A stretch of 64,000 nt of DNA from Astropecten irregularis. Lineage: Eukaryota > Echinodermata > Asteroidea > Paxillosida > Astropectinidae. The stretch is from contig OZ020249.1 of the NCBI GenBank assembly GCA_963971285.1, positions 9,660,256 to 9,724,255 on the forward strand, in the 5' to 3' direction. Positions 32,401-47,400 of the stretch are shown here, piece after piece (position 1 is the first letter of the stretch; each line of letters begins with the position of its first letter). A program made the translations under genes and the position numbers. Under the pieces are notes generated by a model. The model worked only from the letters and a program-made list of their open reading frames with translations. It made no database searches and was not told where the DNA came from.

Positions 32401-35400
32401 ACCCCCATTTCAGACAGGCGTGCCAGCGTCGCGCCAAACTTTAACAGATTAGGAGCGACCCTAGGTCGACCCTATTTAGATTTTGGTTTCAGACAGCTGA
32501 ACTTAGTACATTGGAGTAGCCATACAACTAGGCCTACAAACAAACAAACAATAATGCGGCCACAGCAACATCTCTGTAGAAAACTTTTGTTTACGTTTCA
32601 GATTGTACACGGCTAATAATTGTCGACTTGGTTGTTGCCAGGAGAAAATGGACATTAAGCATAATATACTTTGATCTTGACTGCTGTCATTGTTTATACT
32701 ACAACCGTCACGACTGGCATTGTGGCCGTCATATTTTTTTGGTTTTTGACTATTAGGCCTACCCCATCTTTGACTTTGCCTTCAAAATCATTAATTTTGT
32801 TTTTGTATACCTTGGCAAAGGTATATTGAAAAGTGCATGTATGACCGGCAGACGTCTTGTCCTTATTTCCATGCCAAAAAGTTTTGTATGTATGCATTGT
32901 GGGATATCGCTGCAGTTCACTTCTTATTTGCATACATTTGCATTGAGATTGGCTCATGACTAGAGCGACGTCTGAATCGATGTCGCTCTAGCGCCGTTCT
33001 GAACGACCCAGACCGTCGATCTTTCGGCATCAGGCGCGCCTGGTCACTCCTAATAGTTTCAGACGTCAAACTTTCTATGTACTTAATTTAAATCTTGCCT
33101 TTCAATTGGTTCTGCGCGATGCTGGCACGCCTGTCTGAAACGGGTGTTCACATGTCTTAATTTGTCTTTTGAAAGCATGTTGAACGCAAAACACCAAGGC
33201 TATACCTCCATGGGAAAATGAACTACCTCCCTGATGACAGAAGTTACTACCTTCCTAGGAAAGGTTACTACCCAACTGGGCATAAAATCATGAAAGTACA
33301 ACAGTCTAGTGTCCTACCTCCTGCATGGCTGTTTGTATGGAACGTCTGACAGACCTCTCCTCGCTCTGTTCGGAGTTGGACAGCGCCACCACCTGCGTCT
33401 TGCACTGCTTCTTAGCGGCGTACTCGTGGAACATCCGATCGGCCAGATCCCCCTCCTTGGTGTAGAGGAGCAGGACGGGGGTCAGTGGGGCACTCTGTTT
33501 GACCACGCCCGGAAGGTCAAGGGCGCCCTCGCCGATGTACCTGGGAGTAATTTGATGGTTTAAGAAGAAATAGGATTACCGACAGGGTATGAAATTAATT
33601 GACGCTTAAAGGTACGGTACAGGATTGGTAACATACCAAAACAGAAATGTTCACAGATTTACGTTTAACTTTCAGAGTATGAAGATGGTGCTAGTAGAAA
33701 TTACACAACGTTAAAATATTTCCGCTAGAAATGGTATATTTATCCAGAAATTAGTAAAACAAAGACGAAAAACAGTTTTGATCTTGGGGTAAGATCAAAA
33801 CCATTCTTTATGGTGTAATAGTGAGATTTTGATCTTGAAGATCAAAACTGTTTTTGGTCTTATGTTTGACTAATATCTGGATAAATACAACATTTCAGAT
33901 GTTCGGGACAATTATAATGGTATGCTTTTACAAGGTCCATCTTCATACCCTGTAAGCTATACGTAAATCTGTGAACATTTCTGTTTACATGTATATGGAT
34001 GGGTTTGCCGAAACAGCATGTAAGAATCATTTGTACTTTTGCACTTCTATTTCGTTTGCATTTCTGTTTAAGTTTCCTACCAAAGTATAGTGCCTTTAAT
34101 GGCTGAAAAATATAACAATTTCATATGATCAATTATGAATAGGAACTGACTATTCAAAATATTTGTGAAAACAGTTAAAAAAAAAGTATAAGAAATATTA
34201 AAAGTACATTTCACTTCTTATCATCAAAATTAGATAAATCATTTCAGAAATTAGTTGAATCAATTATAATTAGTATTAAGAACAATTTCGAAGATTCATT
34301 AAACTAATACTGAATCACTCCAGTTAGACTATTCAAACAAAGAAAGAAGATTTTCAATGAAAGGATTTAAAATGATCAAATGTCAACATATTTTGGTTGA
34401 TGATCAAGCCAACTAGAAAAAAATAAATGACTGCACTCATGATCAATAAAAACGAAAAATAAATGCCATGGAAACTGCATGAATTTGACCCCAAATCATG
34501 GAAATTGAACAAAAAAGTTGTGAACGTGATCGCAAATCACTGAAATGATCATAAAATGCGAAAAAGACCATTAAAAATGTCAAAATTTCCACAAAAATAT
34601 GAATATTGACTAAAAATATAAGATCATCAAAATTTTCTATACTAAAAATTCTGAATCATGAAGTTAAACATTGAAAAAAATTATCGACTTTCAATTTAAA
34701 ATTCCATACAAACAGCATTCAAATTTGCAACTGCTTTTGGCAGCATGCTAAATTTATTGCATGGCTAAACTGAACGACTGTTGAATTTAATTGAATGCAA
34801 TGCTATACAAATACGAATGCATTACAGTGAAATCGGCAAAATCACATCAACACGAATGTGTGAAAATGAAATTGGCCGCTCATTTGCCGAAAATGACCGG
34901 GAAAACCTATAGTATATTTGTGTGATGTTGCTTTTAAATGTGAAGTTTGCTATCTGCAACAAGGAACTGTGAGCAGTTCATCTACGGACTCGTGCAAAAC
35001 AATCATAAGTGCCTATAAGATATTTTGTGCTAGGAAAAAAAAGTGCCAGATAAAGGGAGCCAGTTGGATTTCATTGTAAAAAGACGTCTGATACCTTGAC
35101 GAGGATCCTCGAACTCTGAAAGGCGAGGACAGTGACGACAAGAGACCGATGAAAAAGCATGCAAGATGAACAAAAACAAACACAATCGTGAGAAAAGAAA
35201 AGGCAACAAAAAAGCAAAAACAAAACAAAAACAAAACCCCCAGAACAATGAATCCTGAGATACTTTGTTAGTTCTCTGTTGATCTTCAAGCCATGTGTCT
35301 ACCCTCAAACAGTAATGATAGAGCACCAACATAATGAGCCCAAATATGGCCATCTGTACCATTTTCTTGGCTATTTTTCTCATACTTATCGGAATACAAT

Positions 35401-38400
35401 ATGCTATAATCTTTCCCCATAAGAAACAGGATTTCATACTAAATTGTAGCAAATGGATGATTTTTTGCACAAACCATTGCTCACATGATCAGCAATTTTC
35501 AACCATGAAGTGGAACGAAAGCATTTTCTATGTTCGAGCAAAAGAAGATGTTTTGGTTTAAAACTTAAGAAAAAATAAACTTAAAATGATTCTCAATGAA
35601 TGAAGCGGGAATTTAGCAAATTTTGCTCCAGAAATTTTCTCACTAGCAATTCAAGCACGAAAATGTAGGTATGCATGGGTGATGGCTTTATCACAGATTG
35701 AGCCACACAAAAACTTTTTCATTTTTAAGCAACAAGATTTGGAACGACTGTTTTATGAATTGCAATCCAATATAATTTTAACAAAACAAAAACAAGCATA
35801 TTATAAAGACTGGAATAGGATAAAAGTGTTCATTGTCAGTTTTAAGAGGGAAAAGTATTATGTTAACAAGTTAAATGAAATAAATCAACAGCATTATAAA
35901 TGTTTAAATAAACATTAGTTGATAAAAGTTGTCATAAACAGAAATGAATCATTTTTGATTAAAGAAAGGCTTCACTCCTAAATTGAAAAGAAAAATGTCA
36001 GTTTAAAATTAACAAATGACTGAGTCAACAGATTTAATTTAAGAAGAAAGAGAGTTAGAAATAAGGCTGAATATGAAAACCAAAACAACAATTGTAAAAT
36101 GAGATTCAAGTCTTCAGGCCTCTAATAATTCTTAAAGATTCTTTTTCTCCAAAAAAAAGTAAATTTCACAACTCTTTTACTTTACTCCAAGGTGAAGAGG
36201 AGCAATATGTGACAAAGCGTCTTAACCAAGGACACAAGCATCATTAACCCATGGCTGGATTCGAACCCACAATCTGTAGACCGACCACGAGATCTTGAGT
36301 ACGACACACCTGGGGCCAATTTCATAGAGCTGCTTATAAAGCACAAGATTTGCTTAAGTATGAAAAGTCTTCTTTGATCAAACAGGATTGCCAACCAAAT
36401 TTTCATGTGATGTTTGCTGCTTTTTACTTGTATTCGGTCATCGTTTGCTGAGCATAACATTCACAAGGAGTTTTGGCTGGCATACTGATTTTATTTACCA
36501 AGGTTTTTGGTTCTTAAAGGGAAGGTACAGAATTGGTTTTTGCGACAAAACCGTTGGTGACAGTAGGAGCACATTATGTAATCCATCGTATACCTTAACT
36601 GACAAACCTGTAGAAGTTTGAGGTCAATCAGCCATCTGGGTCACGAGAAAATAGTGAAAACCCGTGTACAGAGAACTGTACACATTTCAACGAATGAATA
36701 AAACGCTTCGAAACGATTTATTCCAATCGGAAAATGGTTTCATTTATTTCTCAACGAATATGGCATTTCAGACACAAACATTTCATGGGATGTTTTCTCC
36801 TATCATCACCATTATACTGTGTAAGTTTTATGTGAATCTGTGATCATGAAGTGTATTTTGTCTTACCAATTCTGTACCATCCCTTTAAGCAACTCTATGA
36901 AATTGGTCCCTGACCACTAGGCTTCAGAACTCCAAAACTCTTCTCAACCTTCATTATTCAGGACTCTTTCATCTATACTCTAAAGCTCAAACAGTTCAAG
37001 AAACCAAAACTCTAAGACTGCAGTGGACTCACTTTTTGCCGAGCACAGCGTTGACGAAGACGGTTCCTGCCTGCATGATGCGGTCGGGCCTGAAGGCGCG
37101 GAGAACCAGCAGCCGCTGCATGGGATTGTACACTTCGTCCATCTTCTCGGGGAGGAGGGCGGTCTCCGGAGTGTCGTGCTCCCCGAGGGTTCGCCACTGA
37201 GTCTCTCGGCCGTCCTTGGGCATCCGGTCGAACATCTCTTGAAACCATTCGTAGTGGATAGCCAGTGACTGTCAAAGACAAGAACGTATCATGAGCTTTC
37301 ATCCAAGAACTGCAGAGTGTGGAATTGACACTGATCAACTAACAGACACCAGTGATCGACTTCCTCCTAAAACCTCTAGGGCCAATTTCATGGAGCTGCT
37401 TAAAGGGATGGTACAGAACTGGTGTTTGCAACAAAACCGTTGCTGACAGTGAAAGCACATTATGTAATCCATCATATACCTTAACTGACAAACCTGTAGA
37501 AGTTTGAGGTCAATCAGCCATCTGGGTCACGAGAAAATAGTGAAAACCCGTACGGAGAACTGTACACATTTCAACGAATGAATAAAACGCTTCGAAGCGA
37601 TTTATTCCAATCGGAAAATAGTTTCATTTATTTCTCAACGAATATGGCATTTCAGACAAAAACATTTCATGGGGTGTTTTCTCCTATCATCACCATTATA
37701 CTGTGTAAGTTTTACGTGAATCTGTGATTATGAAGTGTATTTTGTCTTACCAATTCTGTACCCTCCCTTTAAGCACCAAAATGTGCTCAAAGGTACAGCT
37801 CAGGATTAAGATTTACGTATAACTTTCAGGGTATGAAGATGGTGCTGGTAGAAACATACGGTTAAAATATTTCCATCTGAAATGGTGTATTTATCCAGAA
37901 ATTAGTAAAACAAAGACCGAAAACAGTTTTGATCTCGGGGTAAGATCAAAACCATTCTTTATGTTTTAAAAGAAAAATCGAGTTGCATTTTGGCTATTTT
38001 CTTGTGACTCAGATGTCCAATTGACCTCAGATTTTCACAGATTTATTATTGCATGTTCATATTTGATCAGACAAAGTGTGAGTGCTATTTTGTGACCTTT
38101 ACCAATCATGTATCATATACCTTTAAACACCAAAAACTTTGGTCTATTTAAAATCAGTATGCCAGCCAAAACTTCTTATGAATGTTATGCTCAGCAAACA
38201 ATGGTTGAGTACAAGTCAAAAGCAGTAAACATCACATGAATTTTTTTTCGGTAATCCAGTTTGATCAAGGAAGACTTTTCATGCTTAAAGGTAATATCAT
38301 TCTTTGTTTTTTTGTCAACGAAATGCAGATTCATGGGTACAAAAATATGAAGAGAAAAATCCTGTGAACATTTTTTTAAAATACCGCTTGCATTTTTCAG

Positions 38401-41400
38401 TTTTCTCAAAAAGTGGGAACTGTATGGGACTGGGAATTTCACAGATGACTGTTACTGTATCTTCCTTTATATTTTTGCTCATGAATTTGCATTTTTTTGA
38501 AAAAAAACCAAAGTATGAAGTTACTTTTAAGATACTTTAAATATCCACAGGTTTCAAGAAGCTCTACCAACAAAGCTTTGCTCCCTAAGAGTAAAGAGAA
38601 GTCTTTCGCTTGATTCTAGTAAGCGGGACTCGTACCTGTAAGTTATGGAACTGTTCGTCCAGCATCCAATCAAAAGGCTTCTTGGCCTGTGCGATGCGGT
38701 GGTCTGGCGCCACCATGTGGCCAAGGGCGGTCATGATGGAGGAGCCTAGTTGCGGTGAGATGACAAACTCGCGCTCGCCGGGGCCGACGTTCCCAAGAGA
38801 ATCCTCAACCTGTTAAGAACAAAGGATTCCATGGAAACAGAAGAGAAGAGTTGATAATGAGGAATCTTCTGACTGCAGGAAACAGCGCCCTCTAATAAAC
38901 ACTTTTCACAGAAATACACCATTTCATCCAGTAGGCGACGCCCCTTGACAAAGTGACCAATCACAACGTGTTATTTAAGGTCCGACAAATTGCCGCCATT
39001 TTGTCCTACAAATTGTTTTAAATTTTGTATTCTTTACTACACACTTTTTGTCGGGTTTACTTTTGATTCATATGTTCAAGGCAATTCTTTTACAAATCTG
39101 AGTTTTATTCTTAACCATGGTCAAGCGGTGTTTATATTTTCATTGCAATTCTGACTCTCGATGCCCTGGCTGAGAGGAAATGTACATTTTTGGCCTTTTG
39201 CAAAACCAAAGTGGAGAGAGGTGTTCTTGGTGGTTTTAGAGTGTGCAATTTTTGCGTGTGGGCGACCATGACATGTTGTGTGCATTGTTACTTGGACATT
39301 GCTATGGTGGGCGTGGCCTACTGGATCGTGTATTTAACGAGCCCCGTTTTGGAGAAACGAGAAGCTACCAAATAATTTTTACCAATTATACTTTAATCAG
39401 TATCAAGTGGTTTTATCAGCAGAAACATATCTTGAATATGACATGCAAACTTTATTTATGGTAATATTATATATTATGATATATATTTTATAACGGCATG
39501 GTCGTTTCACTTACCTCCATTGCCAAGAGCAGTGCGTATATCATGCGATCTTTTTCCAGGAGGGATCGGGCCGTGGACTGAAAGGCGTTGTAGGTCAGGC
39601 GTTCCACGACCGCCTTCACTGCAGCCCTGTTCAGATTTTTCAACAAATATAAACCAAAATTAGTACTAAAATTAACTAAAATTAACCCAAATTAACCTCG
39701 GTTTTGAAAAATCCTAGTTTGTATTATGCAAAACACTCACACGGACCCCTATGCTACTTCCAGTGGCACTAAGGGAGAGAAACTTTAATACTGGTTGGGC
39801 TTCGCCACCGCAAAGCCAGGCCAGGCCGAGGCTTTGCCAGGGCTCTTGGGCTTTTATATTCCCAGGCAATGAACTATAAACTTCGAGCCCCTGTTGTGTA
39901 CTGGATCATAGATGACACTTAAACCTGATTGACAGATTGAGTCCACATTGATCGTGGACAGTATCCAGAAGCCAGGCACCATCGATTTTAAGCAAGTCAA
40001 ATTAGTTCAGGGATGACAATTTCAGGCCTGAAGGCCAGGCCTGGCCAGGCTTTTTAGTGGCTGGGCCCGACCAGTATATTAAAGTTTCTTTCCCCAAGTA
40101 CAAAAATGTCGGATGCTAAGGACACTCAGGTCTCTGCTATGTTCATACTTCAACTTTGTTGGCAACAGCTTCATTAGTTTTGAAGTGTGACCCTTACTAG
40201 TGGACCCCAATCTCCCTTTTGCCATAAGTGCTACAAACTCACAACCACACATTGTGCAGAGCAAAAGATCTGTGTAAAGGTCAAAGGTTAAGGTCTAGTG
40301 TAAAAAGATCAAGAGTAAAAAAGGTCATGTTCAACAGGCGAGTAAACAAATTGTGCACGACAGGAAAAAGTGCTACTTAGTAGGAGATATGCTACTTACG
40401 TTCTGATGATTTTAGTAAGGCAAGCATGCATGCAAACATGGGTAAGATGAATTTTATATACAGGTACATACAGCACAATGAAAACATGTAAATTAAAGAG
40501 ACAAATATACAGATCTATAGGAAATACTTTTCTTTGCAGCGGGAAGGTTTTCAAAATTGCTCCAATATTGTCATACCATGGCGACCACCACAAAACCATG
40601 GTAATAGACCAATTAGGTCGCCCTCAACTTGTCATATGGTTACCGTCATAATACCATGGTAATCATCATAATTAAGACCATGGTTACCATCATAAGACCA
40701 TGGTAACCATCGTAAGACCAGGGTAACCATCATATGATCATGGTAACCATCATAAGACCATGGTAACCATCATATGACCAGGGTAATCATCATAAGACCA
40801 TGGTAACCATCATAAGACCATGGTAACCATTATAAGACCATGGTTACCATAATTATACTATGGTAACCATCATAAGACTATGATAGCCATCATTGTACCA
40901 TGTAAACATCATACCACAATGGTAACTATCATAAGACCATGGTAACCATCATAAGATCATGGTAACCATCATAAGACCATGGTAACCATCATATATATAT
41001 AAGACCACGGTAACCATCATAAAAATCACAGAAATTTCAAAAGTGAAAAAATATATACATACACCATATGAAGCATCTTTTTGAAAAATACAAGTTGGAT
41101 CAAAAAAGAAACACAATTGTTTTTTTCTGAATGGTGTTACCTTTCAGAGTGTTTGATCGAGACATCATACACATCCAGAAACTGTTGCCATGACGTCTGA
41201 TACATGGCATTGATCTCCACGATGGAACGGGCGACGTCGAAGCACACCGCTCCCCGCACGGCGATGGACCGGTAGCCCTCCCGAGCGTTGTGGATGGCTC
41301 GCTCCGACATCTGGATACGGTCTTGGCTGCCGGAGACGAACAAGAATCAAAAGAGATGGTTTGTGGTTTTTCATTACGGAGACGAGCCCAGGCTATTAGG

Positions 41401-44400
41401 AAGAGGAACTTAAATGGGCAAATTTCATAAAGCTGCTTAAGCACAAAAATATGCTTAAGCATGAAAAGTCTTCTTTGATCAAACAGGATTACTGTACCAA
41501 CCAAATGTTCATGTGATGTTTATACTGCTTTTGACTTGTATTCGGCCATTTTTTGCTGAGCATAACATTCACAGGGAGTTTTGGCTGGCATACTGATTTT
41601 ATTTACCATGGTTTTTGGTGCTTATAAGCAAACTTGGGTGCTTAAGCAATAATTTTTTTATTTTTGATACCTTTCTAAGGTTTCATCGTAGTGTTTCTTG
41701 AGCTCAGCCAGCTTCTTGGTCGTCGCCAGATCGTTGAGGAGTCGGGTATCCGATGCCAGGCAGTCCAACATCTGCTGCTCTAGCTCATTCAGTCTCTTCA
41801 AGTTGAAGATCTTTTCCTGTCAGGCCGAAGAGAATACAAATCGCTGATGAGATGAAATCAACCGTAAAGAGTAAAGTTGAAAGCTTGCAAACTGCTCATC
41901 AGCTAAAATAATGACCTGAAACATATAAAATGCTCAAAGAGTTGGGAAGGGCTGACGTTTTGATCCTAACAGGAACTTTTCTAAAAGGCTTCAGAAAGAT
42001 CCTGATAGGATCGAAATGTTAGGCCCTAACTTTGAACAGAATGAAATGACAGAAGATCTAATTTCTCAGAGTGCTTGCTAGAGGCTACACCAGAAATTGA
42101 AAGAATCATGAAAAGAGTTTGTATTATGTAATAGCTTGCTCTAAACTCATCAAAGATCATACAGAATCTCACAGAATCCTACACATTACAGAGCCCAGGG
42201 TTTTATGGGTTTCTTAGTTATTACAGTGGAACGCTGCTATAACATACACCACCATACCGGACATTTGGCTAAACGGAACATCATCCTTGGCTCCCAATTT
42301 CTATGTACAATGTAAAGGTCCTCTAAACATTGTTCACTATAACGAACGACCACTATATCGAACAATTTCTGTGCATCTCGGCATGTTCATTATAGTTGCG
42401 TTCCACTGTAGTACTTGACCAGTGTACCTTACCACTTAACAAGCTTTCATTTAATAACATGAGCAGCAACTGCTTATCAAAGCTAAACGTAATGGTGTAT
42501 CGGTTACAAGCTGGGAGTGAAAATGTGGCTGTAATCTGCTTCAGGGGGATTGTCTCAGTGGAAACACAGTGTGGTGCTCATGAAAACGAACCCCAGAATC
42601 TGGGGTTTGAGAAAAATCATAAGACTGGGATTGTTTCTGTAATGAATATCCTTTAAAAAACCCATAAATGTGGGTATCCCTTGGGAAACTATCGTACTTT
42701 GTTGGCCACGACGCCGTCCTCATCCAGACGGGCCTTCTCCAGGGCCATGAAGCGGTCCAGTAGCTCCTCCTCACAGTCCTGTCGGGTCTGGTAGAAGTAC
42801 ATGACGCTGGTGTAGGCGGCCAGGCTGTTTGGGATGCACTGCGGGATCTCGGTGGTGTGCAGGTAGACACGGAAGTTGGGATGGCACTCCACCTCGTGGT
42901 CGGCGACCTTGAGAGAGGACGGAATAGGGAAGGACTTGATTACGACAGGGAATGGTCTCGTGGACCCGTTACCACATTTAGACAAGGGCTCAAGCTTCGA
43001 CTTCATTTTGCACATCAGGCCTTACGTTAACTATTTTTCTGGCTAGCCCACAGGTCTAGCTAACTTTCACTGGCTAGCTCATTCAGCCTTTTAGAAGCCA
43101 GTATGTATTTTGGGGTCTAATGTATTTTGTATGCATCTATTCTGTAAGACTAGATCAAAGTTGATGTAATAAATTTTGACAAAAATAACAACCGATTTGT
43201 TTATTTATTTTGCACACCTATTTTGTACATCTATTTTGAACATCTATTTTGTACATCTATTTTGCACATCTATGTTGTACATCTATTTTGTACATCTGTT
43301 TTGGAAATCTATTTTGTACATCTCTTTTGTACATCTATTTTGTACATCTATTTTGTACATCTGTTTTATACATCTATTTTGTACATCTATTTTGCACATC
43401 TATTTTGTACATCTATTTTGTACATCTGTTTTGTACATCTATTTTGTACATCTATTTTGTACATCTATTTTGTTTATATACATCTATTTCGTACATTCAT
43501 TTTTTGGCTTGTAAATTTGATAACTATTAGTCGCTAAAGCATTCCTCCTTGGAAGATAAACTTTGATTGCCGGCCTTCCGGGATCAACAAACATTCGGTG
43601 AACCTAAAAATGAAAACTGTACCATTCCCCAGGTCCTCTGTACTAAGGAATGGTAGAAGAATGGCACTGTCGTCCCTCATACATCGTACGTTTCTCAATG
43701 GTCTTACCATCATTTTGAAGGGGGCCTTGGCGTTCATGAAGGCCAAGCGACTGCGGAGGAGTCTGGTGAACCGCTGGTCGTGGGCCAGGGCGGATGCGTC
43801 GCAGTCCATGATGACCAGAGGTGTGCCCTCCGTCAGGCAGGTCTCAAGCTGAGAACGCAACTCCTGCAAGCGAAAACCAAAAAAGTTTGTGATTGTTGCA
43901 AAAGAGACGGCATCAAAACAGGAATTTTGTTACTTAAATTGTACAAGAACAGGGGCCAAATTTACGGCCCTGCTTAGCACAAACATTTGCTAACCATGAA
44001 ACTTCTGTCTAAAAATAAAAACAGGATTATCCACCAAATTTTTGTGTGATGAGAGATTGTTCTTTGGCTGTTGTTCACTGACTATGAGTATCAAATGGAA
44101 TTGTTAATGGTGGTTTGTTTTATTGAGCAAGACATTTTGTGCTAAGCAATTTTTTTTGTGCTAAACAGCTCCATGAAAATGCATACCCTACTCTTGTATA
44201 GTGACGTTGATAATTTCTCGTCAGATTGATTAAATTACTTAAATTGAGCTCCTTCATTGATGTTATCAGCACTGCAATGCTCAGTGCTTTGGTCTAGTGG
44301 TAGCTAGGGCATTTGCACAAGTAAGCAGAAAGTCATGGGTTCGAATCCCAACATGTATCTCCCTGACAAAAAATCATTAATAACAATGACTAATTGTGGT

Positions 44401-47400
44401 ATTGGTGTGATATTGGATTCGAATTAACGGGCTGACCCCTGCTAGCTTGATGGTCTAGTGGTAGGACATCTGCACTAGTAAGCGGGAGGTCGGAGGTTCA
44501 AACCCAAACTGAGTCAGCACAAGTGCACTCAAGCAGCACTGAGCATGTAGTGTTGATACATGTCGGTAAAGGGCAAGCCTTATCTTAAAGGTTAAGTACA
44601 GGATTGGTAATATACCCAAACAGGAATGTTCACAGATTTACGTATAACTTTCAGATTATGAAGATGGTGGTGGTAGAAACATAACGTTCAAATACTTCCG
44701 GCTATTATTAAAAATGGTGAGTTTATCCAGAAATTAGTCAAACAAAGACCGAAAATAGATTTGATCTCTGTGTAAGATCAAAACCATTCTTTAAGTTTTA
44801 TAATAAAAATTTAGTCAGGTTTCTGCTTTTTTTTTTCTCGTGACTCAGATGTCTGATTGAGCTCAAATTTTCAAAGGTTTATCATTTCAAGTACATGCTG
44901 GATTAGACAAAGTGTGAGTGCTGTTCTGTGACCTTTACCAATCATGTATTATACCTTTAAGTAAAAGCTGAGGATCGGAAAAGGGGACTCACGTGATACT
45001 TGACGAGAACGACCCGTTTCTTGAGGTAGCATTCCAGCCAGTTGATGACCCGGCTGGTGGGATCACAGAGCAGCGACCAGGCAGAGCTGCTCAGTTCTTG
45101 CATGATGAAGCAGGCGTTGTTGAGGGAGCTTGGCGTAGAGGGAAGGCTCAGGATGCGGAGGGACTCGATGTCAACCTGAGAGGGGAATTTTCAAGAGCAA
45201 ATCACAGATGAACAAAAGGAAAGTGATTGAAGCGGGATTCAAACCCGACACAGTGGGAGATCGAAACCGACACATCTGGAATACTATAAAGCCAGTGCTC
45301 AACCAACTGATAACATCAACATGGTCCCCCTTTGGCATGAAAGGGAAGGCTCAGGATGTAGAGGGACTTGAGGTCTGCCCGAGAGAGAGTATCAAGAGCA
45401 ATTCACAGATGAACAAGGGAAACTGAAGTGGGATTTGAACCTGCCTCCATCAGAATACCAAACCAGAGCTCTACCCACTGACAAGATCAACATGGTTTCC
45501 CTTCTGGATGAAGGGAAGGTTAGGATGCGGAGGTCTGCCTGAGAGAGAGTATCAAGAGCAATTCACGGATGAACAAAGGAAATATTGAACAGGGATTCGA
45601 ACCTGTCACCTTCAGAATACTCAACCAGTCAATTGGCACATGGCCTTATTCTGGAGAATTCAGGTTTTGATATTTACGTATACTGAAAGAATTCAGTGCA
45701 CAAGATATTGTTCAAATTTGACTCGCGAAAGGCTTCTTCAATGCTAACCCTGCAAGAGAAGGATGATGGTTAAGCATGAAATGCCATGGTACAAGTTCTA
45801 CGTATTCTATAGTCCAAATGTCGATCTCACGAAGCCCTACGATCTATCATAACTCCAGTTACGAAGGATATCCTTTGTAAGGCTGCAATGCATCACAAGT
45901 CCTATGATTTATAGTATTGATGAAAGATTTGAGGCTTTGCATGATGACAATTGGTATGTGGATCGGTTTGCGGAAACACCATGTAAGAATCGTTCGTACT
46001 TTCGCACTTCTATTTCGTTCGTAATTCTCATAAGGTCTCTACGAGATGTGCGAACGAAATAGAAGTGCAAAAGTACGAACGATTCTTACATGGTGTTTCC
46101 GCAAACCGATCCTCATACCAAGTTATGATGACATTGGTGAAATCGACTGCTGATTCTTTTTCTTACCTGTGAATACAGGAAGTTGATGAGGGGAATGTCC
46201 TGGAAGAGCTTCTTCTTGGGAACGGGCAGTCCGTGATGACCGCACATGACGTTAAAGTACTCGGCCAGGCGGTATCGGGAGTCAGGGTCCATCCCGCCGG
46301 TGTAGGTCAGGAAAGCGGCGGCTGACACGCAGGTGCTCAGCAGCCACTCGTTGACGGCGTTGTCGTCCACGTAGGCTTGCCAGCGCGCCTGCTCCTGCTG
46401 CAGGCTGTCAAGAGAAGATAGCGGTAGAGTACGGGAAGAGTTTAATCGGAGCCTGACTAAACAGACACTTGCCAAGAGTTCAAACAACAGCCAAGAACAC
46501 CCCAGGCTGTTCAGACTTTCCCCTAGGAAGTCAGGTCAGCCAAAAATAATGTTACTTAAAGGTACTATCATACTTTGGTAGGAAACCAAAACAGATATGT
46601 TCCCATCTTTACATATAACAAAGATGGACCTGGTACAAACATACTGTTACAATCATTTCATCTGAAATGCTGTATTTAACCTCACTATTACAATTTCCTC
46701 ACAATTTTGCATATGAACATGATCAATACCAACATTTTTGTGCTGTTTTCTACTGTTTCCAATGATCAATTGAGCTGAAAATTGCACAGGTTTGTTCTAA
46801 TTTCGTGACAAATCAAATTATGAACAGACTAGCCAGTGCAGCTGTTCTATCAACTTAAATAAAGTATGTTATTACCTTTACCTGTATGAAATTTGAAAGC
46901 CAAAATTAAGTTTCTTAATCTGTATGGAATTTGAAAGCCAAAGATAAGTTACTAATAGTTACTAAAGAGTTAAGCTCCCCATCCCTTCCCAAAAAAGTAC
47001 AACTTCAAACCTCCTAATCATGTTGGTGGCTGCCCTCAGTCGTTCGTTACTGGCTTGCAGCTCACTCTCTAGGGCATGCTTAACCACCACGGCGGCGTCA
47101 AACTCCTTCTGAAGTTCCGTCACTGCCTCCTGCAGGGCTGGGATGTCTGCCTCTGTGTAGACTGGGTCCTCCTCGGGCACCACCTCTTCCTCGCGAGCCA
47201 GGGCCTCACGCGCCTCCTGGAGAGGTGGGAAGAATGTGGAATAGGAAGGGTGAGGCTTGTGTGGGGGTTTTGTGTGAGGAGTCAATGCAGGTTTGCATGA
47301 GTTTTGTTTGAAGTTTATGTGAGGTTTGTATGAGGTTTGTGTGAGGTTTGTGTGAGGTTTGTGTGTGAGGTTTGTATGAGGTTTGTGGGAGGTTTGTGGG

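Larger units (their letters stand above)
36186..36926 (-). mobile_element. tRNA-derived SINE copy 4, carrying a two-level nest
   Basis: Minus-strand SINE (ggtgaagaggagcaatatg ... ttgagtacgacacacc) is broken at 36311 and resumes as tgaccactaggcttcagaac at 36911. The break holds a gcttaagcac MITE which itself holds a TTAA-type MITE. Confidence 0.8.
37379..38540. mobile_element. gcttaagcac MITE with three nested TTAA-type MITEs
   Basis: Host pieces: agggccaatttcatggagct (37379), gcaccaaaatgtgct, tatgccagccaaaacttctt, tgatcaaggaagacttttca. Insertions at 37404-37768, about 37792-38127 and about 38287-38532. The right terminus of the host is not clear. Confidence 0.7.

Noticed and set aside
34106-36181. 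Several 70-146-codon ORFs in an AT-rich intron
   Set aside because: Composition-driven, on both strands, no recognisable domain or splice context in frame with neighbours.
43176-43537. Three overlapping 93-112-codon ORFs (Tyr-Ile-Tyr-Phe-Val-His)
   Set aside because: All three frames of a 13-bp satellite are open; no coding signal.
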